Of a stretch of DNA of 64,000 bases, positions 15,885 to 23,969 are shown piece after piece; the first letter of the stretch is position 1, and the number at the start of each line of letters is the position of its first letter. Location: positions 62,001 to 126,000 of the forward strand of contig DXFW01000004.1 of assembly GCA_019114225.1 (NCBI GenBank), given 5' to 3'. Origin of the DNA: Candidatus Allofournierella pullicola. Its GTDB lineage: Bacteria > Bacillota > Clostridia > Oscillospirales > Ruminococcaceae. The translations under genes and the position numbers were made by a program. The notes below the pieces were generated by a model that ran no database searches, was not told where the DNA came from, and worked only from the letters and a program-made list of their open reading frames with translations.

Positions 15885-17003
15885 ATGAAACATTGTTTGC
15901 AAAGGGCATGGGCCTTCGCCAGGGGCGAAGCGGTGCTCACCATCGCCGCGGTTCTGGCGGTGGGTTCCATGGCGGCGGTGCCGCCGGACAAAGGCTATCT
16001 TGATTACATCGACTGGGACACGCTGGCCCTGCTCTTCAGCCTGATGGCGGTGAGCAAGGGTCTGCAGGGGCAGGGCGTGTTCGACGCGCTGGGCGCGGCG
16101 CTGCTGGGGCGGCTTTCCACCACCCGGCAAATGCTGCTGGTGCTGACCTTTCTGCCCTTTTTCGTGAGCATGCTGGTCACCAACGACGTGGCCCTCATCA
16201 CCTTTGTGCCCTTTGGCCTGGTGGTGCTGGAAATGGCCGGGTGCGAGCGGCTGGCCATCCCGATGGTGGTGCTGCAAACGGCGGCGGCGAACCTGGGCAG
16301 CATGCTCACCCCCATGGGCAACCCCCAGAACCTCTACCTCTACAACCGCTCCGGGATGGGCTTTTTTGAGTTCTGCGCACTGCTGGCTCCCTACGCGGCG
16401 GTGTCGGCGGCGGGCATTGCCCTGCTGGCCCTTGTGCCCAAAAACGGAGCCATGCGCGCGGCGGTGCAGCCGGAAGCCAAGGGCAGCGCCCGGCGTATCG
16501 CCCTCTTTGCCGCCTTTGGGGCGGTGTGCCTTCTGTGCATTGCCAAGCTGCTGCCGCCGCTGGCGGCGGCGGGGCTGACGCTGGCGGTGCTGCTCATCGC
16601 CGACCGGCCTCTCTTGAAAAAACTGGACTACGCCCTGCTGGCCACCTTCGTTGCCTTCTTTGTGTTCATCGGCAACATGGGCCGTCTGCCCGCCTTCTCC
16701 GCCTTCTTGGCCGGGGCCCTGGCCGGGCGGGAGGTGGAAGTGGCGGTGGTGGCAAGCCAGGTCATCAGCAACGTGCCCGCCGCCCTGCTGCTGGCAGGCT
16801 ACAGCGAAAACTGGCCCGCCCTCATCATCGGCTGCGACCTGGGGGGCCTGGGCACCCTCATTGCCTCCATGGCCAGCCTCATCTCCTACAAATTTTTTGC
16901 CCGCCGCTACCCCGAACAAAAGGGGAAATACCTGCTTTGGTTCACGCTGGTGAATGTGGGGCTGCTGGCGGTGCTGATGATTTTGTATTATATCATAAGA
17001 TGA
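15885..17003 (+). CDS. SLC13/ArsB-like anion permease
   Basis: A 372-aa polytopic membrane protein with about ten hydrophobic segments. It resembles the ion transporter superfamily (SLC13/CitMHS/ArsB-NhaD): DTLALLFSLMAVSKGLQ near the N-terminus, NDVALITFVPFGLVVLE, LGSMLTPMGNPQNLYLY (the conserved SNN/TPxGNPQN turn of the first hairpin) and, in the second half, QVISNVPAALLLAGY (the matching S-N-x-P turn). Both inverted-repeat hairpins are therefore present. The family moves dicarboxylates, sulfate, arsenite or Na+ in exchange for H+, and the substrate is not predictable here. The ATG at 15885 follows GGGAAGGAATTTTT. A second possible start further upstream falls in the previous terminator. Confidence 0.8.
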   Translation: MKHCLQRAWAFARGEAVLTIAAVLAVGSMAAVPPDKGYLDYIDWDTLALLFSLMAVSKGLQGQGVFDALGAALLGRLSTTRQMLLVLTFLPFFVSMLVTNDVALITFVPFGLVVLEMAGCERLAIPMVVLQTAAANLGSMLTPMGNPQNLYLYNRSGMGFFEFCALLAPYAAVSAAGIALLALVPKNGAMRAAVQPEAKGSARRIALFAAFGAVCLLCIAKLLPPLAAAGLTLAVLLIADRPLLKKLDYALLATFVAFFVFIGNMGRLPAFSAFLAGALAGREVEVAVVASQVISNVPAALLLAGYSENWPALIIGCDLGGLGTLIASMASLISYKFFARRYPEQKGKYLLWFTLVNVGLLAVLMILYYIIR

Positions 17004-17060
17004 ATACATATAGTATAAAATTTCAGCGCGTCGCTGTGGCGGCCGCTTGCCTTGTAATCA

Positions 17061-17092
17061 AAAGGGGCTGCTCAAATTGAGCAGCCCCTTTT
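17061..17092. terminator. Bidirectional terminator
   Basis: AAAAGGGGCTGCTCAA / TTGAGCAGCCCCTTTTT hairpin between the SLC13-like gene and the convergent low-GC orphan gene. Confidence 0.9.
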
Positions 17093-17102
17093 TCTATGCA
17101 AA

Positions 17103-17771
17103 TCACCGCTTTTCAAAGCCCAATCGCAGCAGCTGCGCTTCCACCACATGGAAGTTTTTATCCTTTGTGGAGAACACGCAAAGAGGAAATGCCATAAGCC
17201 CAGGCAGACTGAGGTCTGCAGTCGCCATCACCTCCACAGGCACTTTTCGCTCACAAACCCAAACCACCATTTCCTTATAAGCGGTATACTCGCGCCCCAC
17301 TACCTCTTTCCGCCAGGTTTCCAGGCAGCTTTCGTCGCAGTTCGGGATCTCCCGTAAAAGTGACATGCTGTACCCCGCTTTCGTAAAGCGATAGGCAATG
17401 CCTTGAAACTCCAGCGTTGTAAATCTTATTTTCATCAGTAGCTTAAAGCCATGCGACATAAAGAGGAATGGCCATATGATAACCTTCCAGTTTCCAGTAA
17501 TGTATACATATAGCCCCAGGATACCTTCGATTCCACCTACAATGCTATACGCACTAATGCTTCTTCGTGACAATTCATCGAATATAGTCCAACAGACACA
17601 CAGTTCCAGCGGTATGAAAAGAAAGGCAATACGCTGATGGCGCGGAAACGTATTAAAGTGTCCATACGCGCAATAAAACGCTTTTACATATTCTCTTATA
17701 TATTCTTTTATGGTTCCTTTTTGGATCACGAGCATTTCGTAATCGGTCGCTTCCACTTTTACGATTTCCAT
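17103..17771 (-). CDS. Low-GC hypothetical membrane protein
   Basis: A 222-aa protein of unknown family. It starts MEIVKVEATDYEMLVIQKG (ATG at 17771 with AAGGAG upstream) and has two or three hydrophobic segments around residues 48-112 (IAFLFIPLELCVCWTIF; SIVGGIEGILGLYVYIT; VIIWPFLFMSHGF), then a soluble C-terminal half with several Cys (PNCDESCLETW). Its base composition is visibly lower in G+C than every neighbour, and it uses A/T-ending codons freely, which suggests recent transfer. It has its own promoter and shares a terminator with the convergent gene. No function can be assigned. Confidence 0.7.
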   Translation of the reverse strand: MEIVKVEATDYEMLVIQKGTIKEYIREYVKAFYCAYGHFNTFPRHQRIAFLFIPLELCVCWTIFDELSRRSISAYSIVGGIEGILGLYVYITGNWKVIIWPFLFMSHGFKLLMKIRFTTLEFQGIAYRFTKAGYSMSLLREIPNCDESCLETWRKEVVGREYTAYKEMVVWVCERKVPVEVMATADLSLPGLMAFPLCVFSTKDKNFHVVEAQLLRLGFEKR

Positions 17772-17806
17772 GCTTTTCTCCTTGTGATCGGTGGGTCTGC
17801 AAGTTG

Positions 17807-17835
17807 ATAATAGCACTTCCTGCGCCTTTACGCAA
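17807..17835 (-). promoter_or_regulatory. Promoter of the low-GC orphan gene
   Basis: Minus-strand TTGCGT (17830-17835), 17-base spacer, TATTAT (17807-17812), 35 bases upstream of the ATG. Confidence 0.55.
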
Positions 17836-17858
17836 ACGGAATCTCCCGGCATACAAAG

Positions 17859-17892
17859 GCCCGGCGCGGTGGAATTTTCCACCGCGCCGGGC
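17859..17892 (-). terminator. Terminator after the LytM-like gene pair
   Basis: A long perfect hairpin, GCCCGGCGCGGTGGAA / TTCCACCGCGCCGGGC, just past the stop of the downstream LytM-like gene. The T run on the minus strand is short. Confidence 0.7.
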
Positions 17893-17908
17893 GTTTTGGT
17901 TAAAAACT

Positions 17909-19207
17909 TTATCCCTGCCACATCAGGGCTCCCTGGCCGCGCCAGGCCTCCCAGGGGCTGATGGGTACATCGTAAAGGCGCATTTCACAGATGATATGGC
18001 CCTGGGTGGTGCCCAGCACGTCGTTCTGAGCCACATATTCACCCTCGCTCACGTCGATACGGCCCAGCAGATAAAGAATGCTTTTGAGGCCGCAGCCGTG
18101 CTCGATGACCACCGTGCGTCCGCCGCCGGTGGTGGTGCCCGCATAGACCACGCGGCCCGCCGCGGGGGCCAGCACCTTTTTGCCGGGGGTCACGGCCATG
18201 GTCACGTTGATACTGCGCCGGGGGGTGATGGCGTCGTTGAGCGCCGCCAGCTCCGGATAGATGGTGAGGGTCAGTTCGTCGATCCGGTCGGTGTACTCCA
18301 GCACGGCATAATCCCGCACCACCTTGCCGTCCACCGGCTGGGTGAAGGCGCCGTTCCAGTAAACGTCCGGGTCACAGATGGTCATCACATCCTCCAGCTG
18401 GCTGGGGATGGAGGCCATGTAGGGGATGGCAGCCGAGCCGTCGATGGTGTAGGTGTCCAGTTCCCGGTTCTCCCGGCCGTAGACGTACACCGAGGCGCTC
18501 ACCGTCTGGTCGTCCACCGTGGCGGTGATCTCGTAATCGCCGCCGGGCTGGTTGTAGTCCACGGGTATGTAGCTGATCCAGGTGCCCGCATGGTAGGTGA
18601 ACACCGCGGGGGCCAGTTCGCAGCTGAGGGTGGGGGTGGAGCTGCCCACCACGCCGGTGAGCCGCACCCCGATCACGCCGCCCTGCACCATGCTGGTGTG
18701 GGAGAGGGTCAGCGTGGGCTGGGCCCGCAGCTGGAAGTCGAACTCATACAGGCAGAAGCCCTCCATTTTGGTGGACGGATTCAGCTCGTTCACCTGGGGG
18801 CTCACCGTCAGCCGGGCGGAATAGCTGCCGTTTTTGCCAAAGGCGAAACTGTCGTACTCGGCGTTGGTGCCTTCAAACACCGTCTCGCCGTCCTCGTCGG
18901 TGATGGTCAGGTGGCCCTCGGTGCCGGCGGGCAGGACCAGAGCGGGATGGCTGTCGGTCATTTCTCCCTGGTCGGCGGGTTCGCCCTCTTCTTTGAGGGG
19001 GCGCTCCAGCCAGCGGCCCGCAATGGGCACCTTCCACTGGTAGCCCGTCTGGGTCAGCTCGCTTTCGCCGAAGGTCACGGCATAAGCGGGCAGATCGTCC
19101 ACGTTCACCAGAGTGTACATAAAGCCAAGGGCCGCGCCCAGCAGCACCGCCACCAGCAGCGCCACCAGTGCCAGCCATTTGCCCACGGCTTTCAGGATAT
19201 CCTGCAA
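17909..19207 (-). CDS. Membrane-anchored protein with degenerate LytM/M23 domain (second of pair)
   Basis: A 432-aa protein with an N-terminal transmembrane anchor (about 10-33), a beta-rich middle region, and a C-terminal LytM-like fold at about 345-420: APAAGRVVYAGTT, RTVVIEHGCGLKSILYLLGRIDV and YVAQNDVLGTTQGHIICEMR. The fold pattern of M23 peptidases is clear, but the HxH zinc motif near the end is replaced (IICEMR where HLHxEv is expected), and the first His/Asp pair is not evident. The domain is therefore probably inactive, as in EnvC- or SpoIIQ-like activators and scaffolds. The start is TTG with GAGGTG 7 bases upstream. It is a paralogue of the gene immediately upstream. Confidence 0.8.
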   Translation of the reverse strand: MQDILKAVGKWLALVALLVAVLLGAALGFMYTLVNVDDLPAYAVTFGESELTQTGYQWKVPIAGRWLERPLKEEGEPADQGEMTDSHPALVLPAGTEGHLTITDEDGETVFEGTNAEYDSFAFGKNGSYSARLTVSPQVNELNPSTKMEGFCLYEFDFQLRAQPTLTLSHTSMVQGGVIGVRLTGVVGSSTPTLSCELAPAVFTYHAGTWISYIPVDYNQPGGDYEITATVDDQTVSASVYVYGRENRELDTYTIDGSAAIPYMASIPSQLEDVMTICDPDVYWNGAFTQPVDGKVVRDYAVLEYTDRIDELTLTIYPELAALNDAITPRRSINVTMAVTPGKKVLAPAAGRVVYAGTTTGGGRTVVIEHGCGLKSILYLLGRIDVSEGEYVAQNDVLGTTQGHIICEMRLYDVPISPWEAWRGQGALMWQG

Positions 19208-19294
19208 AATGGTTCACCTCTCATCAGTGGCGTTCCGCCGGAGGGCGGAGCGCCTCAACACCCGCCGCGGCGCGGCGGGGCAGTTTGTCTTCGT

Positions 19295-20572
19295 TCAGCG
19301 CAGCTCGTCTCCCACCGGCCGGTAGAACAGGCCGTTGCTGCCGCCCTGGGTCAGCTTTTGGGGGTCCACGCTCTTGTTGCCGATCCGCACTTCCCAGATC
19401 AGCTTGCGCCCGGCCACGCCCAGGCCCTGCCCGGCGGTCACCTCGTCGCCGGTGGCAACGCCGGCAATGCCGGAAAGACCGAACAGATAGCTTTTCACTC
19501 CGCAGCCGTGGTCGATGACCACGGTGTTGCCGGTGAGCTGCAAGTTGCCGGCATAGGCCACCCGGCCCGCGGCGGGGCTGCTGACCAGAGCGTTCTCCGG
19601 GCAGAGAAGGGTCAGGTTCGCCGCCCGCCCGGCGGACTTTTCGCCGTCGTAGAGATATGCGCCGTAGCGCTGGAAAATGCTGGCCCCCTGCACGGGATAC
19701 TGGAAGGCGCCGTTCCAGCGGGCCTCGCTGGAACCCTGGTCGTAGAGGCTCCAGATCACACGGCGGAACTCCTCATTCGCCTCGGCGGTGGCCGCCTCGC
19801 CGGAGGAGGTCTGGGTGGAGGGATATTCGGTGCTGCGCACCGTGAGGGTGGCGGTGAGGGTCATGTCGTCCAGCGTCACGGTGATGGGCCAGTCGCCGCC
19901 CTCGGCGTTGTAAGTCACGGGCAGATAGCCCAGCCAGCCGTTTTTGGTGGGGCGGAACCACACCGGGCCCAGCTCACACTGGGCCGTGGGGGGCGTGCCG
20001 CCCGCGCCCAGCGCGCCGGACACATAGATGGCCGCCACATCTCCCTGGGCCGCCTGGGTGGAAGGCAGGGTAAGGGTGGGCTGCACATCCACCCAGAAAT
20101 GGCACTGATACTGGTAATAGCCCACGGGCTTCGAGGGCTTCCGGTTCGAGGCCTGCCGCCCCGCCCGGATGATGAGGCTGTATTCGCCGTTGGAGGGGAA
20201 GACGAAGTTCTTCCACTCGGCAGCGGTGCCCTCGAACACCGTCACGCCTCCGGCGCTCTTGAGGGTGAGGGTGGTGCCGTCGGCGGTCATGTCCTCCGCC
20301 AGCTCCAATGCCGCCGAGGGCGTGGTGACCGTCTCCAGTTCCAGGCTGGCGAGGCTGGGGCTCAAAGAGAACTCCCGCCACAGAACGCCGCCCAGCACCG
20401 GCAGCTCCCAGTGATAGCCGGCGGCTTCGGTGAGGGGCTGCCCCGCCAGGGTCACCCCGGCCGCGGGCAGGTCGCCTTCATCGGTGGAAAAATAGAAAAA
20501 GCCCAGCGCGCCGCCCAGCACAAGAGCGGTGAACACAAGGACCATCAAAAGCCAGAGCAGCGCACGCTTCAT
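19295..20572 (-). CDS. Membrane-anchored protein with degenerate LytM/M23 domain (first of pair)
   Basis: A 425-aa paralogue of the next gene, with the same architecture: N-terminal anchor (MKRALLWLLMVLVFTALVLG), a beta-rich middle, and a C-terminal LytM-like domain (SSPAAGRVAYAGNL, NTVVIDHGCGVKSYLFGLSG, GDEVTAGQGLGVAGRKLIWEVR). The HxH motif is again missing (KLIWEVR), so it should not be a zinc peptidase. The two genes share block order throughout, for example FDFQLRAQPTLTLS versus CHFWVDVQPTLTLP, which shows tandem duplication. ATG at 20572 follows AAAGGAGG. The role is probably structural in the envelope or sporulation; the partner is unknown. Confidence 0.8.
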   Translation of the reverse strand: MKRALLWLLMVLVFTALVLGGALGFFYFSTDEGDLPAAGVTLAGQPLTEAAGYHWELPVLGGVLWREFSLSPSLASLELETVTTPSAALELAEDMTADGTTLTLKSAGGVTVFEGTAAEWKNFVFPSNGEYSLIIRAGRQASNRKPSKPVGYYQYQCHFWVDVQPTLTLPSTQAAQGDVAAIYVSGALGAGGTPPTAQCELGPVWFRPTKNGWLGYLPVTYNAEGGDWPITVTLDDMTLTATLTVRSTEYPSTQTSSGEAATAEANEEFRRVIWSLYDQGSSEARWNGAFQYPVQGASIFQRYGAYLYDGEKSAGRAANLTLLCPENALVSSPAAGRVAYAGNLQLTGNTVVIDHGCGVKSYLFGLSGIAGVATGDEVTAGQGLGVAGRKLIWEVRIGNKSVDPQKLTQGGSNGLFYRPVGDELR

Positions 20573-20652
20573 GCCGGGCGCCTCCTTTCGCTGCGGGCCG
20601 CAAAAAAGCCCGCGGAACACTCCGCCCCGAATTTTGGGGCACGTATATCCGC

Positions 20653-20681
20653 ATTATACCACAAAGGGGCGAAAAGGGCAA
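20653..20681 (-). promoter_or_regulatory. Promoter of the LytM-like gene pair
   Basis: Minus-strand TTGCCC (20676-20681), 17-base spacer, TGG-TATAAT (20653-20658). Confidence 0.7.
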
Positions 20682-20706
20682 AACCGGCGCGGCAAGAGGC
20701 GAACAG

Positions 20707-20739
20707 AAAAAAGCCGTGAACGGAAGTTCCGTTCACGGC
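20707..20739 (-). terminator. Terminator of the small membrane protein gene
   Basis: GCCGTGAACGGAA / TTCCGTTCACGGC hairpin (20713-20739) with a six-T run on the minus strand. Confidence 0.85.
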
Positions 20740-20747
20740 GGTGGGAT

Positions 20748-20945
20748 TTATTCGGCGTCAGGCTCGGCGGCAGGGGCGGCGTCCTCGGCGGGCGCTTCCT
20801 CCTCGTCCAGATCCTCGCTGAACAGCAGCTGTTCGTACTCGTCCAGCTCCTTCTCCCGGCGGCGCACATACAGCCAGGCGGCGGTCAGAGCGCCCACAGC
20901 AGCGGCCAGCATCAGCACCAGCGCGACAAAGGTGGATTGTTTCAT
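20748..20945 (-). CDS. Small single-pass membrane protein
   Basis: A 65-aa protein: MKQSTFVALVLMLAAAVGAL begins one transmembrane helix (about residues 6-25), followed by a basic RRREKEL segment and a very acidic Glu/Asp/Ala tail. ATG at 20945 is preceded by AAAGGAGG. It has its own promoter and terminator, which supports it as a real gene. No family recognised. Confidence 0.75.
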   Translation of the reverse strand: MKQSTFVALVLMLAAAVGALTAAWLYVRRREKELDEYEQLLFSEDLDEEEAPAEDAAPAAEPDAE

Positions 20946-21009
20946 GGAAGATACCTCCTTTATTCTGGCTGCCCCGGCCCGGGGCACAGAATGCATTGTG
21001 ATTACCCTT

Positions 21010-21038
21010 ATTATAGCCCGGCCCGGCGCGGATTACAA
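21010..21038 (-). promoter_or_regulatory. Promoter of the small membrane protein gene
   Basis: Minus-strand TTGTAA (21033-21038), 17-base spacer, TATAAT (21010-21015). It lies just past the mutY stop codon. No terminator is obvious in the 40 bases after mutY. Confidence 0.65.
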
Positions 21039-21051
21039 CCAAAACTTGCGC

Positions 21052-22110
21052 TCAACGGCCGCCGGTGAGCAGGGGCCGGTAGGCCTTGAAGGCCCCCGGC
21101 AGAGCGTAGCGTCCCGCCGCCTCTTCCGCCGTGGCCCACACGCACCCGGCGGGGGCTTCGCCCGCCGCTTCCAGTTCCCAGCCGCGCATCCGCCACTCCA
21201 CGTGGCTGAAGATGTGTTTCGCGGCCTTGAGGGGGCGGGGAGGGGCGGCCTCGTTCACCGCGAGGCCCAGGGCTTTCAGCCGGGCAAGGGCCTCGCCCTC
21301 GTCCAGCGCTTCCTCAAAAAGAAAAGGCTGCCACAGCCCTGCCAAAAGCCCCGTTTCCGGGCGCTTTTGCAAAAGGCAGCGGCCGTTCGAGCGCACCACC
21401 AGCACGGTCACCAGCTGCACCCGGCGGGCCTTGGGAGGCGTTTTCACCGGCAGTTCCAGCTGGGTGCCCGCCGCCTTTGCGAGGCACTGTTCCGCCAGCG
21501 GGCACTCGCCGCACAGCGGCGCGCCCCCCGGCAGGCAGACCAGCGCCCCCAGCTCCATCAGCGCCTCGTTGAAGGGGCCGGGCGAAGCGGCGGGCTGCTG
21601 CTCCATCACCCGGCGGGTGAACAGCCGCTTTGTGGCCGGGTCGGCGATGTTGCTGCCGTCGTTGTAGAGCCGGGCAAACACCCGCAGCACGTTGCCGTCC
21701 ACCGCCGGGGCGCTCAGCCCGAAGGCGATGGAGGCGATGGCGCCGGCGGTGTATTCGCCCACGCCCGGCAGCTTTTGCAGCTCTTCATAGCTGGCGGGCA
21801 GCTGCCCGCCGTATTTGCCGCACACCAGCTGCGCCGCTTTTTTCAGGTTCCGCGCCCGGGAATAGTAGCCCAGCCCTTCCCACAGCTTGAACAGCTCCTC
21901 GTCGGGGCAGGCGGCCAGGGCCGGAATGTCCGGCAGGGCCTCCATGAAGCGGCGGTAGTGCTCCAGCGCCGCCGCCACCCGCGTCTGCTGCAGCATGATC
22001 TCGCTGACCCAGATGTGGTAGGGGGTGGGGTCCTGGCGGAAGGGCAGCGCCCGGGCGTTTTGCCCAAACCAGGCCAGCAGCGCCGGCGCGATGGGCCCCG
22101 GCCCGCTCAC
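21052..22110 (-). CDS. mutY: A/G-specific adenine glycosylase MutY
   Basis: A 352-aa DNA repair enzyme that removes adenine mispaired with 8-oxoguanine. Visible: SEIMLQQT with catalytic Glu37, helix-hairpin-helix LPGVGEYTA (114-122), catalytic Asp138 in AVDGNV, an iron-sulfur loop with C192, C200, C203 and C209, and a C-terminal NUDIX-like 8-oxoG recognition domain (about 225-350, including KHIFSHVEW). The cluster spacing is Cx7Cx2Cx5C rather than the usual Cx6Cx2Cx5C. The GTG start at 22110 overlaps the WYL gene stop (GTGA) and has GAGGAGG upstream, so translation is coupled. Last gene of the aromatic operon. Confidence 0.95.
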   Translation of the reverse strand: MSGPGPIAPALLAWFGQNARALPFRQDPTPYHIWVSEIMLQQTRVAAALEHYRRFMEALPDIPALAACPDEELFKLWEGLGYYSRARNLKKAAQLVCGKYGGQLPASYEELQKLPGVGEYTAGAIASIAFGLSAPAVDGNVLRVFARLYNDGSNIADPATKRLFTRRVMEQQPAASPGPFNEALMELGALVCLPGGAPLCGECPLAEQCLAKAAGTQLELPVKTPPKARRVQLVTVLVVRSNGRCLLQKRPETGLLAGLWQPFLFEEALDEGEALARLKALGLAVNEAAPPRPLKAAKHIFSHVEWRMRGWELEAAGEAPAGCVWATAEEAAGRYALPGAFKAYRPLLTGGR

Positions 22111-23099
22111 AGGTCCTCCTCGGCGCAGGCCAGGGAGCGGAGCATTTTGCAGAAATCCTCCTTCACCTCGGCGGGGGCGACGATACGCACCTTGCCGGAA
22201 AACCCGCACACCCAGCCGTAGAAGGTGGGGCTCACCGCCACATCGGCGTAGAGGTGGAAGGTGGCGCCGTCCGGCTGGGGCACCACCGTCACCTCGGTGC
22301 CGAAGCGGTCCAGCATGGGGCCGATCACGGCGTTGTCGCAGACCAGCTGCACCCGCTTCACCGGCCCGGCGTACATCTGGAACATGGGCTTTGCGTAATC
22401 CTGCATTTTCTTGGGGTCGTAGTCCGCCGCGCCCTGGCGGGGCACATCCAGCAGGGTGATGGAGGCCATCTTGTCCACCCGGTAGTGGCGCAGCCCCTGG
22501 CCCTTGGCCCAGGCCACCAGATAGTAGTTCTCGTCCTCCCAAAGCAGGGCCCAGGGGCTCACCTCATAGGCGCTGCCGCCCCGGCGGGCCACCTTGCGCT
22601 TGTTCAGGTCCCACTCCTGGTAGACAAAGCGCACCTGTTTGTCCTCGGCGATGGCCCGGTGCAAAGCGTCCACATTGTAGTAGATACTCTCGTTCATGGT
22701 CTTGATCCGGCTGGAGGCGAACACCTGACGCTTCAGGTCGGCGGCCTGCCAGTCGCTGGCGAACTGGGCCAGGGTGCGGATGAGCTGGTCGCTCTTTTTG
22801 CGGGTGATGAACCGGCTGGCCTGCACCGCGTCCGCCAGCAGTTTCAGCTCCGGCAGCTGGAACTGGCGGCTGGCCAGGTAGTAGCCGCCGGAACGGCCCC
22901 GCTGCTGCACGATGTCGTAGCCCAGCTCCTGCAGCGTCTGGATGTCGGAATAAACGCTCTTGCGCTCGGCGGGCACGCCCTGAGCCTCCAGCAGCTCCAG
23001 GATACGGGGCACGCTGATGAGATGTTCCTCGTCGGAGTAACGCTCGAGGATACGCAGCAGAAGGAGGATCTTTCCCTTCTGGCCTTCCACACGGGGCAT
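22107..23099 (-). CDS. WYL-domain transcriptional regulator (YafY type)
   Basis: A 330-aa regulator. The N-terminal winged helix-turn-helix (about 8-65) reads KILLLLRILERYSDEEHLIS then ERKSVYSDIQTLQELGYDI. The WYL region follows at about 145-240 (VRFVYQEWDLNKRK, WALLWEDENYYLVAWA), with a C-terminal extension. WYL domains bind nucleic acid or small ligands, and members act as local activators or repressors. It sits between tyrA (3-base gap) and mutY (4-base overlap), so it is made with the aromatic genes and could regulate them or respond to DNA stress. Neither is shown by the sequence. Confidence 0.85.
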   Translation of the reverse strand: MPRVEGQKGKILLLLRILERYSDEEHLISVPRILELLEAQGVPAERKSVYSDIQTLQELGYDIVQQRGRSGGYYLASRQFQLPELKLLADAVQASRFITRKKSDQLIRTLAQFASDWQAADLKRQVFASSRIKTMNESIYYNVDALHRAIAEDKQVRFVYQEWDLNKRKVARRGGSAYEVSPWALLWEDENYYLVAWAKGQGLRHYRVDKMASITLLDVPRQGAADYDPKKMQDYAKPMFQMYAGPVKRVQLVCDNAVIGPMLDRFGTEVTVVPQPDGATFHLYADVAVSPTFYGWVCGFSGKVRIVAPAEVKEDFCKMLRSLACAEEDL

Positions 23100-23102
23100 G
23101 GT

Positions 23103-23969
23103 TCACCCCTCCTTCTCTTTTTTGTCAAAGGCGGCGCGGGCCGCCGAGGAGGCATGGAACATCGCCTCCAGCTCTTCCCGCCGGCCGTTTTGCAGATATC
23201 CCTTCAGCTGCTGCAGGCGGCCGGTGAAGGCGTCGATCTCTTCGGTGAGATACTCCCGGTTCCACAAAAACAGCTCTGCCCACATGGGCGCGTTCAGATA
23301 GGCGATCCGGGTCAGATCCCGGAAGGAGTCGCCGGTGTAGTCGGCAAAGCGCTCCGCGCCCGGCGCGCACATCAGGCTCACCGCGATGGCGTGGGTCAGC
23401 TGGCTCACATAGCCGATCATCCGGTCGTGTTCCTCCGGGCTGATGACGTGCACATGGGCAAACCCCAGCGCCTTTGCGAGGCTGCGGGCAAAATCCACCG
23501 CCCCTTCGCTGTTTTTTTCGGTGGGGGTGATGAGGAAGTTCGCCGGGGCAAAATCCACCAGATGGGCGTGTTCCACCCCGCTGCGCTCCTTGCCCGCCAT
23601 GGGGTGGCTGGCAATGAACTCCACGCCCCCGGGCAGCAGCGCCTGCACCTTGTCCACCAGACCCGCCTTTACGCCGGACACGTCGGTGCAAAGGCAGCCG
23701 GCGGGCAAACATGCGCCATATTTTTCTACCCACTGTATAAATGCGGTGGGATATAACGAAAAAATCACATAGTCCGCCTGGGCCAGCAGGTCCTCAAAGC
23801 TCTCGGTGCGGCCCTCTTCGATGTAGCCTTTCTCTTTGGCAAAGGCCAGCGCCTCCGGCTTCAGATCGATGGCGGCCACATGTTCAAAGCCGGCCTTGCG
23901 CAGGCCCAAAGCGTAGGCGCCGCCTAAAAGGCCCAGACCCACGATGACGAAACGGCTGTCTTTGTTCAT
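23103..23969 (-). CDS. tyrA: Prephenate dehydrogenase
   Basis: A 288-aa NAD(P)-dependent enzyme that converts prephenate to 4-hydroxyphenylpyruvate for tyrosine. The N-terminal Rossmann fold has GLGLLGG near residue 11. Other features are DVSGVKAG, ASHPMAGKERSGVEHA (the conserved substrate-site HPMAG motif) and ISPEEHDRMIGYVSQLTHAIA, also conserved in TyrA. There is no ACT domain, so tyrosine feedback would have to act elsewhere. It overlaps aroA by four bases (ATGA), so translation is coupled. Confidence 0.93.
   Translation of the reverse strand: MNKDSRFVIVGLGLLGGAYALGLRKAGFEHVAAIDLKPEALAFAKEKGYIEEGRTESFEDLLAQADYVIFSLYPTAFIQWVEKYGACLPAGCLCTDVSGVKAGLVDKVQALLPGGVEFIASHPMAGKERSGVEHAHLVDFAPANFLITPTEKNSEGAVDFARSLAKALGFAHVHVISPEEHDRMIGYVSQLTHAIAVSLMCAPGAERFADYTGDSFRDLTRIAYLNAPMWAELFLWNREYLTEEIDAFTGRLQQLKGYLQNGRREELEAMFHASSAARAAFDKKEKEG

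Noticed and set aside
12206..15991. Minus-strand frame of 1261 codons opposite the radical SAM cassette
   Set aside because: It covers three real plus-strand genes with coupled starts. No ribosome site or domain supports it.
17909..20572. Active M23 peptidases
   Set aside because: The LytM fold is recognisable but the HxH zinc motif is absent in both copies, so peptidase activity is not claimed.
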